Source: Lelliottia wanjuensis
GTDB lineage: Bacteria > Pseudomonadota > Gammaproteobacteria > Enterobacterales > Enterobacteriaceae
Direction: 5' to 3'
Assembly (NCBI RefSeq): GCF_030238365.1
Contig: NZ_JASSOT010000065.1
Span: forward strand, 62,001-126,000
DNA: 64,000 bases
How positions within the stretch are numbered: position 1 is the first letter of the stretch; each line of letters opens with the position of its first letter. Shown here piece by piece: positions 1 through 9,913 of the stretch. The notes beneath the pieces were generated by a model. The model made no database searches. It worked only from the letters and a program-made list of their open reading frames with translations, and was not told the DNA's origin. A program made the position numbers and the translations under genes.

Positions 1-2
1 CC

Positions 3-1211
3 ACGGTGATGCCGATCTTCATCCTTGCCGGTCTTGCGGTACTGGTGAATAACGTGGTGTTTCCGTGGGTGCTGGAGGGTGAAACTCTCGCCCAGTTCAA
101 AGTGTGGGGCGAGGCGATCATCAACGGCACGCTGAACATCGCGGCGCTGTTGCTGGCCCCAATGATTGCCTGGTCGCTGGCGCGCAACAAAGATTTTGAC
201 AACCCGGTTTCGGCAGTGGTTATCGCCGTCAGCAGTTTTATCATTATGATGCCGATGCAGTTGCAATTAGTGCCCGTCGGCAGCCAGACTGCGGTGAACG
301 TCACCCAGGTGCTGACGTTCGGCAATATTGGCTCGACGGGGATTTTTGCCGGCGTGCTGATCGGCCTGATCTCTACCGAAGTGTTTATCGCCATTTCGCG
401 CCTGAAAGCATTGCACATTTCGCTCGGCGAGAACGTCCCGCCTGCGGTGAGTAAATCCTTTACGGCGCTGATCCCGACCATCATCACGCTTTCGCTCTTC
501 GCCGTTGTGGCGGCGCTGCTGGCGAACGTACTGCACACGGATCTGATCCACCTGATCACCCATTTCATCCAGCAGCCGCTGCGACTGATTAACACCAGTC
601 TGCCCGGCACCATTTTTATCTACAGCTTCGGGAATTTCCTGTTTACGCTCGGTATTCACCAGTCGGTGGTGAACAGCGTGATTCTGGAACCTTTCCTGTT
701 AATCAACACCAATGAGAACATGCTGGCCTTCGCCAACGGTCAGCCGATCCCGCATATCATCAACAATATTTTTGTCCCGACCTTCGGGATGATTGGCGGG
801 ACAGGCAGCACTATTTCGCTGCTGATCGCCATCTTCATCTTCTCGCGCCAGAAATCGGCCAAACAGGTGGCGCGCCTGTCGCTGGCGCCGGGGCTGTTTA
901 ACATCAACGAGCCGGTGATTTTTGGCCTGCCGATTGTCTTTAACCTGCCGTTGATGATCCCGTTTGTGTTACTTCCGGCGATCGGGATTTACTTCGCCTG
1001 GCTCTGTACCACGCTCGGGCTGATGTCGCGCTGCGTGGTGATGATCCCATGGACCACGCCGCCGATACTCAGCGCCTGGCTGGCGACGGCGGGGGACTGG
1101 CGGGCGGTGGTGGTTCAGTTGGCAATCATTGTATTTGGTGTATTCTTCTACCTGCCTTTCCTCAAGATTGCTGAGAGGGTGGCGTTGAAAAACAGTGTGA
1201 TAGCGGATTAA
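3..1211 (+). CDS. PTS sugar permease EIIC, lactose/cellobiose type (5' partial)
   Basis: Membrane permease subunit of a phosphotransferase system of the lactose/chitobiose/cellobiose class (CelB/ChbC-like), which carries a beta-glycoside-type sugar across the inner membrane while it is phosphorylated. About 402 codons are visible, whereas family members usually have 430-450. The N-terminus is therefore cut off by the window edge, and the in-frame GTG at base 6 is probably internal. The sequence shows many hydrophobic helices and, around visible residue 300, the conserved FNINEPVIFGLP stretch of the sugar-binding region. The stop lies 15 bases before a GntR-type regulator on the same strand, which suggests a catabolic operon whose EIIA/EIIB and glycosidase genes lie upstream of the window. 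The exact substrate cannot be read from the sequence. Confidence 0.85.
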   Translation, partial: TVMPIFILAGLAVLVNNVVFPWVLEGETLAQFKVWGEAIINGTLNIAALLLAPMIAWSLARNKDFDNPVSAVVIAVSSFIIMMPMQLQLVPVGSQTAVNVTQVLTFGNIGSTGIFAGVLIGLISTEVFIAISRLKALHISLGENVPPAVSKSFTALIPTIITLSLFAVVAALLANVLHTDLIHLITHFIQQPLRLINTSLPGTIFIYSFGNFLFTLGIHQSVVNSVILEPFLLINTNENMLAFANGQPIPHIINNIFVPTFGMIGGTGSTISLLIAIFIFSRQKSAKQVARLSLAPGLFNINEPVIFGLPIVFNLPLMIPFVLLPAIGIYFAWLCTTLGLMSRCVVMIPWTTPPILSAWLATAGDWRAVVVQLAIIVFGVFFYLPFLKIAERVALKNSVIAD

Positions 1212-1226
1212 TCAAAAGGAAAAGGC

Positions 1227-1943
1227 ATGGCGGCGAAGTACATCACCATCGCGCGGGAAATTAAGAAACGCATTATCAGCCAGCAGTATGCCGCCAATGA
1301 ACCGCTGCCAGACCAGTTTGCGCTGGCGGCGGAGTTCAGCACCAGCCGGATGACCATCCAGCAGGCGATGCGCCAGCTGATCGTCGAAGGGCTGGTCTAC
1401 ACGCGCCAGGGGCAGGGGACTTTTATTCGTAAAAACTTCCTGCAACTCTCCCAGTGGGATCTCTCCGGCAGCGACTACTTCGGCGCGACCAAAACCTGGG
1501 AACATCTCGGGACGGTGAGCAGCAAAGTCGTTCATTTCGAGCTGCGCTTCCCGAACGAGAAAGAGCAGTCGTCCCTGATGATTAATGCCGATACGCCGAT
1601 CTATGATTTTATCCGCCTGCGCTCCCTCAACGGCGAGCCGATGTCGCTGGATTCCACGGTCATGCCGCTGAATCTGGTGCCGGGCCTCAATAAAACCCAT
1701 CTCGAAAGCTCGGTGTTCCAGTATGTCCAGGAGACGCTGGGGCTGAAAATCATGGGGTCGTATCGCGTGGTGCGGGCGTTAAAACCGAATGCGCTGGATA
1801 TGCAGCATCTGGTCTGCGAACAAACCGACCCGGTGCTGGAGGTGGAGCAGGTGATCTATCTTGAGGATGGCACGCCGCTGGAGTACGCGCACTGCCACTA
1901 CCGGTACGATCACGGCGGCATCGTTATCGTGAATAACGGGTAA
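1227..1943 (+). CDS. GntR-family regulator with UTRA ligand domain
   Basis: Transcription factor of the GntR/HutC subfamily, 238 residues, a normal length. Residues about 5-70 form the winged-helix DNA-binding domain, with LPDQFALAAEFSTSRMTIQQAM and the wing YTRQGQGTFI. Residues about 90-235 form a UTRA effector domain, recognisable by the run around YDFIRLRSLNGEPMSLDSTV and the closing LEYAHCHYRYD. The start codon follows AAAAGGAAAAGG, a good ribosome site. It lies 15 bases downstream of the PTS permease and probably controls that operon in response to a phosphorylated sugar. This arrangement is common in enteric PTS loci. K-12 has no such gene next to ybiS. Confidence 0.85.
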   Translation: MAAKYITIAREIKKRIISQQYAANEPLPDQFALAAEFSTSRMTIQQAMRQLIVEGLVYTRQGQGTFIRKNFLQLSQWDLSGSDYFGATKTWEHLGTVSSKVVHFELRFPNEKEQSSLMINADTPIYDFIRLRSLNGEPMSLDSTVMPLNLVPGLNKTHLESSVFQYVQETLGLKIMGSYRVVRALKPNALDMQHLVCEQTDPVLEVEQVIYLEDGTPLEYAHCHYRYDHGGIVIVNNG

Positions 1944-1944
1944 T

Positions 1945-1974
1945 AAAAAAGCGGGCTGATGAGCCCGCTTTTTT
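1945..1974. terminator. Bidirectional intrinsic terminator between the GntR gene and ldtB
   Basis: A 7-bp GC stem (GCGGGCT / AGCCCGC, 1951-1968, loop GATG) is flanked by an A-run on the left and TTTTTT on the right. It can therefore end transcription from both the GntR gene (+) and ldtB (-), which converge here. Confidence 0.85.
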
Positions 1975-1991
1975 GTTTGCGACAACTTAAA

Positions 1992-2912
1992 TCAATTCAA
2001 ACGTACCGGCATACCGGAACGGTTCTGCACTGCCTGATCCACAACGGTCGATTCAACATCGGCCTGGCCGGTGACCGCCTGAATGTTGCTCTTCAGGGTG
2101 ATCGGCACGATCTCGTTGTTGTTGATCTGGTCTTCGCTGGTGGACAGCGGGTTGTGTACTTCGATGTAGCGGCTGCCATCTGGCTCGGAGGTCGCTTTGA
2201 CCGGCTCATTGATGAACTGGACGCGAGTACCGACCGGCACATTCTCGAACAGGAACTTGATATCGTCGTTACGCAGACGCACGCAGCCGTGGCTCACGCG
2301 CAGGCCGATACCGAAGTTGGCGTTGGTTCCGTGGATCGCATACAGACGACCGATGTACAGCGCGTACAGACCCATAGGGTTGTCCGGGCCGGCTGGCACA
2401 ACGGCTGGCAGCGGTTCACCGGCAGCGATGTACTCGGCGTGCATTTTGGCGGTTGGCGTCCAGGTTGGACCCGCTTTCTTACGCTCTACTTTGGTGGTCC
2501 AGTTCAGCGGGGTGTCTTTACCCAGCTGACCGATACCAATCGGCAGAACGATGACGGTGTTGGTGCCTTTCGGGTAGTAATACAGACGCATTTCGGCGCT
2601 GTTGATCACGATACCTTCATGGACGGTGTCCGGCAGGATCAACTGCTGAGGAATGTTCAGCACGGTCCCGGCTTTTGGCAGATACGGGTCAACGCCCGGG
2701 TTAGCTTCCAGCATGTTGGACAGGCCCAACTGGTATTCAGCGGCGTAATATTCCAGCGGCTGGGAGTTGCCTTCCGGAACAATAACCACCTGGTTTTGAC
2801 CCACCAGACGGCTACCGTCTGTCGGCAGCGGATAAGTCACCGCAGAAGCGGTATTGCAAAAACCTACTACGGCTAACGCCGCCGCAAAAAGCGTTGATAA
2901 TTTCATATTCAT
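1992..2912 (-). CDS. ldtB: L,D-transpeptidase anchoring Braun lipoprotein (YbiS)
   Basis: Periplasmic L,D-transpeptidase that attaches the outer-membrane lipoprotein Lpp to peptidoglycan diaminopimelate; in E. coli it is one of the three main Lpp-linking enzymes (YbiS/ErfK/YcfS). It has 306 residues, the same length as E. coli YbiS. Residues 1-24 are a Sec signal peptide ending in TASA. A short LysM-like region follows (about 45-95), then the YkuD catalytic domain with HGTN and the SHGCVR motif that carries the nucleophilic cysteine. The start MNMKL matches the E. coli protein. It is transcribed alone and faces the GntR terminator. Confidence 0.96.
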   Translation of the reverse strand: MNMKLSTLFAAALAVVGFCNTASAVTYPLPTDGSRLVGQNQVVIVPEGNSQPLEYYAAEYQLGLSNMLEANPGVDPYLPKAGTVLNIPQQLILPDTVHEGIVINSAEMRLYYYPKGTNTVIVLPIGIGQLGKDTPLNWTTKVERKKAGPTWTPTAKMHAEYIAAGEPLPAVVPAGPDNPMGLYALYIGRLYAIHGTNANFGIGLRVSHGCVRLRNDDIKFLFENVPVGTRVQFINEPVKATSEPDGSRYIEVHNPLSTSEDQINNNEIVPITLKSNIQAVTGQADVESTVVDQAVQNRSGMPVRLN

Positions 2913-3135
2913 GTTATGCGAGGTATCTTTGCCACTCTGGCGATTAGTTGATGAGTCTGAATCATTGATGGGAGCGCATTATATGTGCATTCCCTCGCGC
3001 ATGGAATTCAGATGTGTACGAAATCACATTTTTTTCGATTTTGTTAAAGTTTAGTGGTTCGTTGCAACACGGGATCTCATTTCGGAATTGTGGCATAATG
3101 CCATGTTTATCACACTTTTTCGCAGGAATCTCCCC

Positions 3136-4731
3136 GTGTTAGTTACCAGCAACGTCACTATGCAGTTTGGCAGTAAGCCGCTGTTCGAAAACATTTCCGT
3201 CAAATTTGGCGGCGGCAACCGTTACGGCCTGATTGGTGCCAACGGTAGCGGAAAATCCACCTTTATGAAGATTCTCGGCGGCGACTTAGAGCCGACGCTC
3301 GGCAACGTGTCGCTCGATCCGAACGAGCGCCTCGGTAAGCTGCGTCAGGATCAGTTCGCCTTCGAAGAGTTTACCGTGCTCGACACCGTGATCATGGGAC
3401 ACGGGGAACTGTGGGAAGTGAAGCAAGAGCGCGACCGCATTTACGCGCTGGCTGAAATGAGCGAAGAGGACGGCTATAAAGTGGCTGACCTCGAAGTGCT
3501 GTACGGCGAAATGGACGGCTACTCTGCCGAATCCCGTGCCGGTGAGCTGCTGCTCGGCGTCGGTATTCCTGTTGAACAACACTACGGCCTGATGAGCGAA
3601 GTCGCACCAGGCTGGAAGCTGCGTGTCCTTCTGGCGCAGGCCCTGTTCTCCAACCCGGACATTCTGCTGCTCGATGAACCGACGAACAACCTGGACATCG
3701 ACACCATCCGCTGGCTGGAGCAAACGCTGAACGATCGCGACAGCACCATGATCATCATTTCGCACGACCGTCACTTCCTGAATATGGTCTGCACCCACAT
3801 GGCCGATCTGGACTACGGCGAGCTGCGCGTTTATCCGGGCAACTACGACGAATACATGACCGCGGCCACTCAGGCGCGCGAACGTCTGCTGGCGGATAAC
3901 GCCAAGAAAAAAGCGCAGATTGCTGACCTGCAATCCTTCGTTAGCCGCTTTAGCGCCAACGCCTCTAAATCTCGTCAGGCGACGTCTCGTGCCCGTCAGA
4001 TTGATAAAATTAAGCTGGACGAAGTGAAAGCGTCCAGCCGTCAGAACCCGTTCATTCGCTTCGAGCAGGACAAGAAACTGTTCCGTAACGCGCTGGAAGT
4101 GGAAGCGCTGGCGAAAGGGTTTGATAACGGCCCGCTGTTCAAAAAATTCAACCTGCTGCTGGAAGTGGGCGAGAAGATTGCGGTACTGGGCGCGAACGGC
4201 GTGGGTAAATCAACCCTGCTGAAAACCCTGGTCGGCGAACTTCAGCCTGACCACGGTACCGTGAAGTGGTCTGAAAACGCCCAGCTCGGTTACTACGCGC
4301 AGGACCACGAATACGAGTTCGAAAACGATCTGACTGTCTTCGACTGGATGAGCCAGTCGAAGCAGGAAGGCGACGACGAACAAGCGGTTCGCGGCATTCT
4401 GGGCCGTCTGCTGTTCAGCCAGGACGACATCAAAAAGCCTGCCAAAGTGCTGTCCGGTGGTGAAAAGGGCCGCATGCTGTTCGGTAAGCTGATGATGGAA
4501 AAACCGAACATCCTGATCATGGACGAACCGACCAACCACCTGGATATGGAATCGATCGAATCCCTGAACATGGCGCTGGAGATGTATCAGGGCACCCTGA
4601 TCTTCGTCTCCCACGACCGTGAGTTTGTCAGCTCCCTGGCGACCCGCGTGATTGAGATTACGCCGGAGCGCATCGTGGACTTCACCGGGAATTACGAAGA
4701 TTATCTGCGTAGCAAAGGTATTGACGGCTGA
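3136..4731 (+). CDS. ybiT: ABC-F ATPase YbiT (ribosome-associated)
   Basis: Soluble ABC-F protein with two ATPase domains and no membrane part. Family members act on the ribosomal E site; the exact role of YbiT is not settled. It is 531 residues when started at the GTG at 3136 (E. coli 530). That start aligns with the known N-terminus ([11 protein letters not shown]) and sits 7 bases after AGGAA; the upstream ATG at 3088 has no such support. Both Walker A motifs are present (GANGSGKST and GANGVGKST), as are both DEPTN Walker B motifs and the LSGGEKGRM signature of the second domain. A charged linker rich in Lys/Arg lies at about 245-310. A REP plus terminator composite follows. Confidence 0.95.
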   Translation: MLVTSNVTMQFGSKPLFENISVKFGGGNRYGLIGANGSGKSTFMKILGGDLEPTLGNVSLDPNERLGKLRQDQFAFEEFTVLDTVIMGHGELWEVKQERDRIYALAEMSEEDGYKVADLEVLYGEMDGYSAESRAGELLLGVGIPVEQHYGLMSEVAPGWKLRVLLAQALFSNPDILLLDEPTNNLDIDTIRWLEQTLNDRDSTMIIISHDRHFLNMVCTHMADLDYGELRVYPGNYDEYMTAATQARERLLADNAKKKAQIADLQSFVSRFSANASKSRQATSRARQIDKIKLDEVKASSRQNPFIRFEQDKKLFRNALEVEALAKGFDNGPLFKKFNLLLEVGEKIAVLGANGVGKSTLLKTLVGELQPDHGTVKWSENAQLGYYAQDHEYEFENDLTVFDWMSQSKQEGDDEQAVRGILGRLLFSQDDIKKPAKVLSGGEKGRMLFGKLMMEKPNILIMDEPTNHLDMESIESLNMALEMYQGTLIFVSHDREFVSSLATRVIEITPERIVDFTGNYEDYLRSKGIDG

Positions 4732-4738
4732 TGTAAAA

Positions 4739-4862
4739 ATGCCGGGTGGCGCTGACGCTTACCCGGCCTACAAGGTCAATGCAAAACGGCAACCCAAGGG
4801 TTGCCGTTTTTTATGGTTCTGAACCCGTAGGCCGGGTAAGGCGAAGCCGCCACCCGGCAATC
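4739..4862. repeat. REP pair (BIME) enclosing the ybiT terminator
   Basis: A REP element at 4740-4772 (GCCGGGTGGCGCTGACGCTTA...) and an inverted REP at 4829-4860 flank a strong hairpin. The hairpin has an 11-bp stem (AACGGCAACCC, 4785-4795, with GGGTTGCCGTT, 4798-4808) followed by Ts to 4812. It is the likely terminator of ybiT. The GH31 gene ends just to the right on the other strand. Confidence 0.85.
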
Positions 4863-4867
4863 AACGA

Positions 4868-7231
4868 CTACAAAACCCACTCACTCTGCTCGATACCGTT
4901 CACCAGCAACTTACGTTTCTCACCCACCGGCAACGACACCTTCAACGCTTTCCACGCCGGGCGATAATCCCCGCGCGCCGTCACGTTCAGGTTAATAGTC
5001 GACCCTTCACACACCATCTCCCAGGCCAGCCACAGGGCATTACCTTTCTGATAACCCCAGCTCTCGCCGTCGTCCTCAAACAGCATGCCTGACGTCGTGC
5101 CCACGCCTTTTACCGGGAACAATTTCAGCTCGCGCGTATCATCCTTCTCAGCACTCACATGGGTGATACGTTCGCTGAGCGGCAGACCCGCACCGGCGCG
5201 TACCAGCAGCGGCAGTTTTTCCAGCGGTGCGTCGCGGACGATCCACTGCCCGCCGGAGAACCACTCGTGAGTGTAAAAATCGTACCAGCCGGTTTCGTTA
5301 TCCGGCAGCCAGACGCGGCGCTCGCGCTGACCTTGCTCGACGACGCTGGCGACCAGCACATCGCGACCCAGCAGGAAATCGTCGCACTCTTCGAACGTCT
5401 GCGCGTCATGCTCGTGATCGAGGAAGGTCGGGCGCAGCATCGGCTCGTCATCCGCATGGGCCTGCCACAGCAGGGTGTAGAGATACGGCAGCAGACGATA
5501 GCGCAGCTCAATCGCACCGCGAATGGCAGGCGTCACGCCCGGATACATCCACGGCTCGTTCACCGTATGATCGTCATTCCACGAGTGAATGGTGAAGCGC
5601 GGGTGCATCACGCCGTTTTGAACCCAGCGTACAAACAGCTCTGCGTCCGGTTTATCGCCGGAGAACCCACCGACATCGTGCCCGACGTTAAACAGCCCGG
5701 AGAGGCTCATCCCCAGCCCCATGCGGGTGTTATAGCGCAGGGTGTCCCAGTTGGTGCGGTTATCGCCGCTCCAGGTCTGGACGTAGCGCTGCATCCCGGC
5801 GCAGCCGGAGCGGGAGATCAGGTACGGACGTTTGTCCGGAGCAAAACGCTGCTGAGCTTCCATCGAGGCGCGCATCATCAGCAGCGGCATCACCGGGCGG
5901 ATATGCTTGATGGCAATCTCCTGACCAAACCCGTGGCAGCGCGCTTCCCCGTCCCAGACTTCAAACTCGTTGTTGTCGTTCCAGGTGGAGTCGATACCCA
6001 CCTCCAGCAGCTGGGTGGTGACGCCTTCCTGCCACCACTGAATGGTCTGCGGATGGGTAAAGTCGAGGTGAGATCCTTCGTCATCCCAGAAGCTGGAACG
6101 TTCTGGTGCATCGGTTTCTGAATCACGGATAAACAACCCGCGTTCTACCACTTCGTTATAGCGTGGATGATCCTGCAGCAGGCACGGCTTGATGTTCGCC
6201 GCCAGCTTCAGCCCCGCGTCGTGGAACGCCTGGCTCATCACCTTCGGCTGCGGCACTTTGTCGTAGTTCCAGTTGAAGACGTAGCGCTTGCCGTTGATCG
6301 AGGTATACCCGGACGACAGCTGGAACGAATCGCACGGAATCGCATGCTCTTCACACAGGCGGATAAAGTTCATCAGCTGGTTCTGCGCGTCCGGCGCGTC
6401 GGTGTAGTGCATGGTCGAGCCGCTGTAGCCCAGGCTCCATTTCGGGCCGAACAGGGTTTTCCCGGTCAGACGGACAAAGGCTTTGGTCACGTCCAGTACG
6501 CGTTTGCCGGTGAAAATGTAGTAATCGATATCGCCCGCTTCGGCCTGCCAGCGGCGATACGGCGTGTGGTAGTTGTCGATTTCGTTGCCCAGATCCAGCC
6601 AGCAGCTGCTCAGGTTGTCGTAAAACAGACCGTAGCTCACGTCGTCGCGGCGGGTGATGGTGAACGGAATATGCTTGTACAGCGGGTCGGTGCTGACCGC
6701 GTTATAGCCCATCGCGTCGAGGTTACGCATCTCGTAGCGTTTGCCGTTGCGCTGCAAATCGCCCGCTTTTTCGCCCAGACCGTAAAAACGCTCGTCCTTA
6801 CGACGGCTGAGATAGTGCGCCGCGCCGTCGCCGTGGGCGTTTAGCAGGTAGGCGCTGGTCGGGCGATCGTGCGCCAGCTCCTGCCACTCACCGGCCTCGT
6901 TGCGATAGTGCCACTCCAGCCACAGAGGCTGATGGACGGTAACGCGCAGCTGCTCAGTGGAAATCGTCAGGACGTCGTCCTGCTGGGTCAGCGTCCATGT
7001 CGGGCAGGTAAATCCGCTCAGATCGTCGCGCTGACGACCTTCCCACGGCACATCCTTATCCGGCGCGATGCTCCAGGTTTTATTCAGCGACAGCTCGCCT
7101 TTGCGTTTGATCAGCACGCGGAACAGATTCTGTTCCAGCACATACAGGCACAGACGGTGCTGGCTATCGACCAACAGTTCCAGATGGTTCGCGGACTGTT
7201 CAAGAAGGGTCCAGTTTTTCAGGGTTTTCAT
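4868..7231 (-). CDS. Glycoside hydrolase family 31 (alpha-glycosidase)
   Basis: Cytoplasmic family GH31 enzyme hydrolysing an alpha-glycoside; 787 residues from the ATG at 7231 (an ATG five codons upstream is also possible). There is no signal peptide. An N-terminal beta-sandwich (about 1-255) precedes the (beta/alpha)8 barrel starting near FGPKWSLGYSGS. The catalytic pair is visible: nucleophile Asp419 in STWNDNNEFE and acid/base Asp490 in TWSGDNRTNW. It lies downstream of the MFS transporter gene, 17 bases away on the same strand, so the imported glycoside is probably split inside the cell. The substrate (glucoside, xyloside, galactoside or sulfosugar) cannot be assigned. The gene is absent between ybiT and ybiU in E. 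coli K-12. Confidence 0.88.
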   Translation of the reverse strand: MKTLKNWTLLEQSANHLELLVDSQHRLCLYVLEQNLFRVLIKRKGELSLNKTWSIAPDKDVPWEGRQRDDLSGFTCPTWTLTQQDDVLTISTEQLRVTVHQPLWLEWHYRNEAGEWQELAHDRPTSAYLLNAHGDGAAHYLSRRKDERFYGLGEKAGDLQRNGKRYEMRNLDAMGYNAVSTDPLYKHIPFTITRRDDVSYGLFYDNLSSCWLDLGNEIDNYHTPYRRWQAEAGDIDYYIFTGKRVLDVTKAFVRLTGKTLFGPKWSLGYSGSTMHYTDAPDAQNQLMNFIRLCEEHAIPCDSFQLSSGYTSINGKRYVFNWNYDKVPQPKVMSQAFHDAGLKLAANIKPCLLQDHPRYNEVVERGLFIRDSETDAPERSSFWDDEGSHLDFTHPQTIQWWQEGVTTQLLEVGIDSTWNDNNEFEVWDGEARCHGFGQEIAIKHIRPVMPLLMMRASMEAQQRFAPDKRPYLISRSGCAGMQRYVQTWSGDNRTNWDTLRYNTRMGLGMSLSGLFNVGHDVGGFSGDKPDAELFVRWVQNGVMHPRFTIHSWNDDHTVNEPWMYPGVTPAIRGAIELRYRLLPYLYTLLWQAHADDEPMLRPTFLDHEHDAQTFEECDDFLLGRDVLVASVVEQGQRERRVWLPDNETGWYDFYTHEWFSGGQWIVRDAPLEKLPLLVRAGAGLPLSERITHVSAEKDDTRELKLFPVKGVGTTSGMLFEDDGESWGYQKGNALWLAWEMVCEGSTINLNVTARGDYRPAWKALKVSLPVGEKRKLLVNGIEQSEWVL

Positions 7232-7248
7232 ATGCAATACATCCACTA

Positions 7249-8550
7249 TCAGGCGCGCTTGGCGCGACGTTCAGCAATAAATGCCACCAGGAAAACAGCG
7301 CCAATCAGGTCAAAGAAACCCATGGCAATGAAGAGCGGGTTGAAGCCGATTTTGTCGGCGGTCACACCAATTAACAGAGAGAACAGGAAGCTAGCGATCC
7401 ACGCCGCCGAGCCGCGCATACCGTTGACGGTGGCCATCTGGCCTTTGTCGAACGACTCCACCACCAGGGCGCTTAACATGCAGGAGATGATCTGATGGCC
7501 GAAACCGCCGATGGAGATCAGCACGATGGTGATATAGGGGTCACGGGTAATGGCGACCGCCGCCAGGGAGATCATCAGGAAGGCACCGGTAACGGAGCTC
7601 GCCACGACGGAGTTCACGCGAGTACAGCCGAACCAGCGGGTGTAGAGGCGGGTGAGGTAGCCGCTGACCACGCTGCCCAGATCGGCGGCGAGGAACGGCA
7701 GCCAGGCGAACATCGCAATCTGTTTCAGATCCATGCCGTGCTCTTTCGCCAGATACAGCGGCACCCAGAAGCTCAGTACCGCCCAGGCCGGTTCCGCCAT
7801 AAAGGCCGGAATAGCGATCCCGTAGAAGCGTTTGTTTTTGGAGACGGTTTTCAGGGCGGTCAGGAACGGCATTCTGACGGCAGGCGGTTCGTTATCCTGC
7901 TTAATAAATGCCAGCTCGTCCTTGCCCAGATTCGGGTGCTGCTCCGGGTTGTGGTAGAAGGCCCACCACAGGATCACCCACAGCAGGGCCAGCACGCCGG
8001 TAAACATAAACGCGCCCTGCCAGCCGAAGGAGGCGTGAGCGAAGTAGATGATAGGTGGAGCCAGCATCGCCCCAATCGAGAAGCCGACGCCTGCCCAACC
8101 AGCGGCCACCGGACGCTCAGATTTCGGGAACCACTCGCCGATGGTTTTGGCGTTCGCCGGTGTCGCGGCGGCCTCGGATGCACCCATGAAGAAGCGCAGA
8201 ACCGCCAGATGCAGCCAGCTGCTGGCTCCGGCGTGGAAAATACACATCAGCGCCCAGATCCCGGCGCAGACCATAAAGCCAATCTTCAGGCCAATCACGT
8301 CAATCAGCCAGCCGCACAGAGGCTGGAAGAGGGTATAGGCAATCTGGAATGCACCGACGATCCAGGAGTACTGCTCGGTGGTGATCCCCATGCTCTCTTT
8401 CAGTTCAGGGGCCAGAATGCCTAACGAGTTACGGGTGATGTAGTTAACGGTGACGCCCAGTAAAAACAGCACCAGCACGTACCAGCGCAGATTCTTGATG
8501 ACGCGGCGGGCTTTGCTTGCCACGACAGGGGTATTAATGTCCTGACTCAT
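7249..8550 (-). CDS. MFS transporter, anion:cation symporter (hexuronate-like) type
   Basis: Inner-membrane major facilitator of 433 residues with about twelve helices, resembling the ExuT/GudP/anion:cation symporter group. Visible hallmarks are the first helix with VNYITRNSLGILAPELKE, the loop PLCGWLIDVIGLKIGF (an MFS motif A variant), and FFMGASEAAATPANAKTIGEWFP, typical of this group. The ATG at 8550 follows GGAGAG. The gene is first in a probable two-gene operon with the GH31 hydrolase and divergent from a LacI-type regulator 289 bases away. It probably imports a glycoside or sugar acid that the hydrolase then cleaves. Confidence 0.85.
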   Translation of the reverse strand: MSQDINTPVVASKARRVIKNLRWYVLVLFLLGVTVNYITRNSLGILAPELKESMGITTEQYSWIVGAFQIAYTLFQPLCGWLIDVIGLKIGFMVCAGIWALMCIFHAGASSWLHLAVLRFFMGASEAAATPANAKTIGEWFPKSERPVAAGWAGVGFSIGAMLAPPIIYFAHASFGWQGAFMFTGVLALLWVILWWAFYHNPEQHPNLGKDELAFIKQDNEPPAVRMPFLTALKTVSKNKRFYGIAIPAFMAEPAWAVLSFWVPLYLAKEHGMDLKQIAMFAWLPFLAADLGSVVSGYLTRLYTRWFGCTRVNSVVASSVTGAFLMISLAAVAITRDPYITIVLISIGGFGHQIISCMLSALVVESFDKGQMATVNGMRGSAAWIASFLFSLLIGVTADKIGFNPLFIAMGFFDLIGAVFLVAFIAERRAKRA

Positions 8551-8839
8551 TTTTCTCTCCACAAGACGGACGGTAAGGGGATGAACGTATCGGGTGTCAC
8601 ACCGGTTTTTATGCCTTTGATAGTTATCTGTTTTATGACTTCAAGTTGCTATACAACTAGTATGGAAGTGGTGTGACAAGTTCACCTTAAGGGAGAAAAT
8701 GAGCGGGAAATAGTGGATTTTGTGCAAGCTTTCTCATAACTGTGCGACTTATTTTGGCATGATGCTGTTAAAGCCTGCTGTTACCGCAATCTCACGCTAT
8801 GAAAATTTTTTCATTTGGCAAATGGAGCGAGATCACAAA
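8551..8839. promoter_or_regulatory. Divergent promoter region between MFS/GH31 operon and LacI-type gene
   Basis: This 289-base, AT-rich gap holds no gene. Candidate control sites are a perfect small palindrome GGTGT-C-ACACC (8593-8603), 43 bases before the MFS start, and an ATAC/GTAT dyad around 8651-8664. These are visual matches only. The LacI-type regulator next door is the obvious candidate to bind here. Confidence 0.45.
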
Positions 8840-9913
8840 ATGGATAAAAGACTTAAAATCGCCGAAATCGCCGCCCGGACGCAGCTCTCGATCAGCACCG
8901 TTTCCCGCGTGCTGGCGGGGAAGTCGAACACCAGTGAAAAGGCGCGCACCAAAGTGCTGGCCTGCGCGCGCGAGTTGGGGGTGATGGACGGCATGGCCGC
9001 CGGGCGCTTGCTGCTTAACAGTCTGGTGGTCTTCGCAGCGCAGCGCGCGTTTGACGAGCGGTCCGACATCTTTTACTACCGCGTGATCCAGAGCGTCAGC
9101 AAAGGGCTGGCCTCCCACGAAGTCCGGCTACGCTACTGCGCCCTGGAGGAGAACGACAGCGACGCGCAGCTGTTCCTCGCGCGCATGAACGAGCCCGACA
9201 CCCAGGCGGCGATTTTGCTCGGCATTGACGACCCGCATATTCACGATCTGGCCGTCGATATTGGCAAGCCCTGCATGCTAATTAACTGCCGGGACCAGCG
9301 GATGCGCCTGCCCGCCGTGGCACCCGATCATCGCGCGATTGGCGAACGGGCGGCGGAGTATCTGCTTGAGATGGGTCATCGCGAGGTGATGAACGTCCTG
9401 TGCCTGCGCCGCTACACCATGGAGCTGCGTCTGGCGGGCATTCGCGATGCGTGGCGCGGGCATAATCTGAAATTCAACGACAAGCGCGATCTGCTGGTGG
9501 TGCCGAGTTTCAGCGCCAAAGAGACCGAGCAGCAGGTGAGTGAATGGCTGAGCCAGATGGCGGAAAAAACGCTGCCGACGGCCTTTTTAGTCGGCGGGGA
9601 TTTCATGGCAGAGGGCACGATTCGCGCGCTGCAAAAGCACGGCCTGCGCGTCCCGCAGGATGTGTCGGTGATGAGTATCGACGGCTTTAATCTGGCCGCG
9701 ATTCAGGATGTGCCCTTAACGGCGGTGCATGTTCCGCGCGACGAGCTGGGAACCGAAGCGGTGCATATGCTCCAGCAAAGGCTGATGCGCCCGGACGCGC
9801 CGGTCGGGACGCTATTGCTGAACGGCACGCTGGCAGTGCGGGAGTCGGTACGGCGGATACGTCAGGGAAAACGACGCACCGCCGTGGAGCGGGAAGGGCT
9901 GTACGACGCTTAG
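8840..9913 (+). CDS. LacI-family transcriptional regulator of the GH31/MFS locus
   Basis: LacI/GalR-type regulator, 357 residues. Residues 1-28 give the helix-turn-helix and hinge entry (IAEIAARTQLSISTVSRVLAGK). The rest is a periplasmic-binding-protein-like effector domain with DHRAIGERAAEYLLEMGHREV and a C-terminal VMSIDGFNLAAIQDVPLTAVHVPR. The start was set at 8840 because it begins the HTH as in relatives; in-frame codons further upstream (8720, 8822) have no ribosome site. It is divergent from the MFS/GH31 genes and probably represses them. Its stop overlaps the ybiU stop by 4 bases (convergent). Confidence 0.85.
   Translation: MDKRLKIAEIAARTQLSISTVSRVLAGKSNTSEKARTKVLACARELGVMDGMAAGRLLLNSLVVFAAQRAFDERSDIFYYRVIQSVSKGLASHEVRLRYCALEENDSDAQLFLARMNEPDTQAAILLGIDDPHIHDLAVDIGKPCMLINCRDQRMRLPAVAPDHRAIGERAAEYLLEMGHREVMNVLCLRRYTMELRLAGIRDAWRGHNLKFNDKRDLLVVPSFSAKETEQQVSEWLSQMAEKTLPTAFLVGGDFMAEGTIRALQKHGLRVPQDVSVMSIDGFNLAAIQDVPLTAVHVPRDELGTEAVHMLQQRLMRPDAPVGTLLLNGTLAVRESVRRIRQGKRRTAVEREGLYDA

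Noticed and set aside
5159-6844. Plus-strand frames opposite the GH31 gene
   Set aside because: The GH31 reading has both catalytic aspartates and family-like sequence over its whole length; the opposite frames show no domain.
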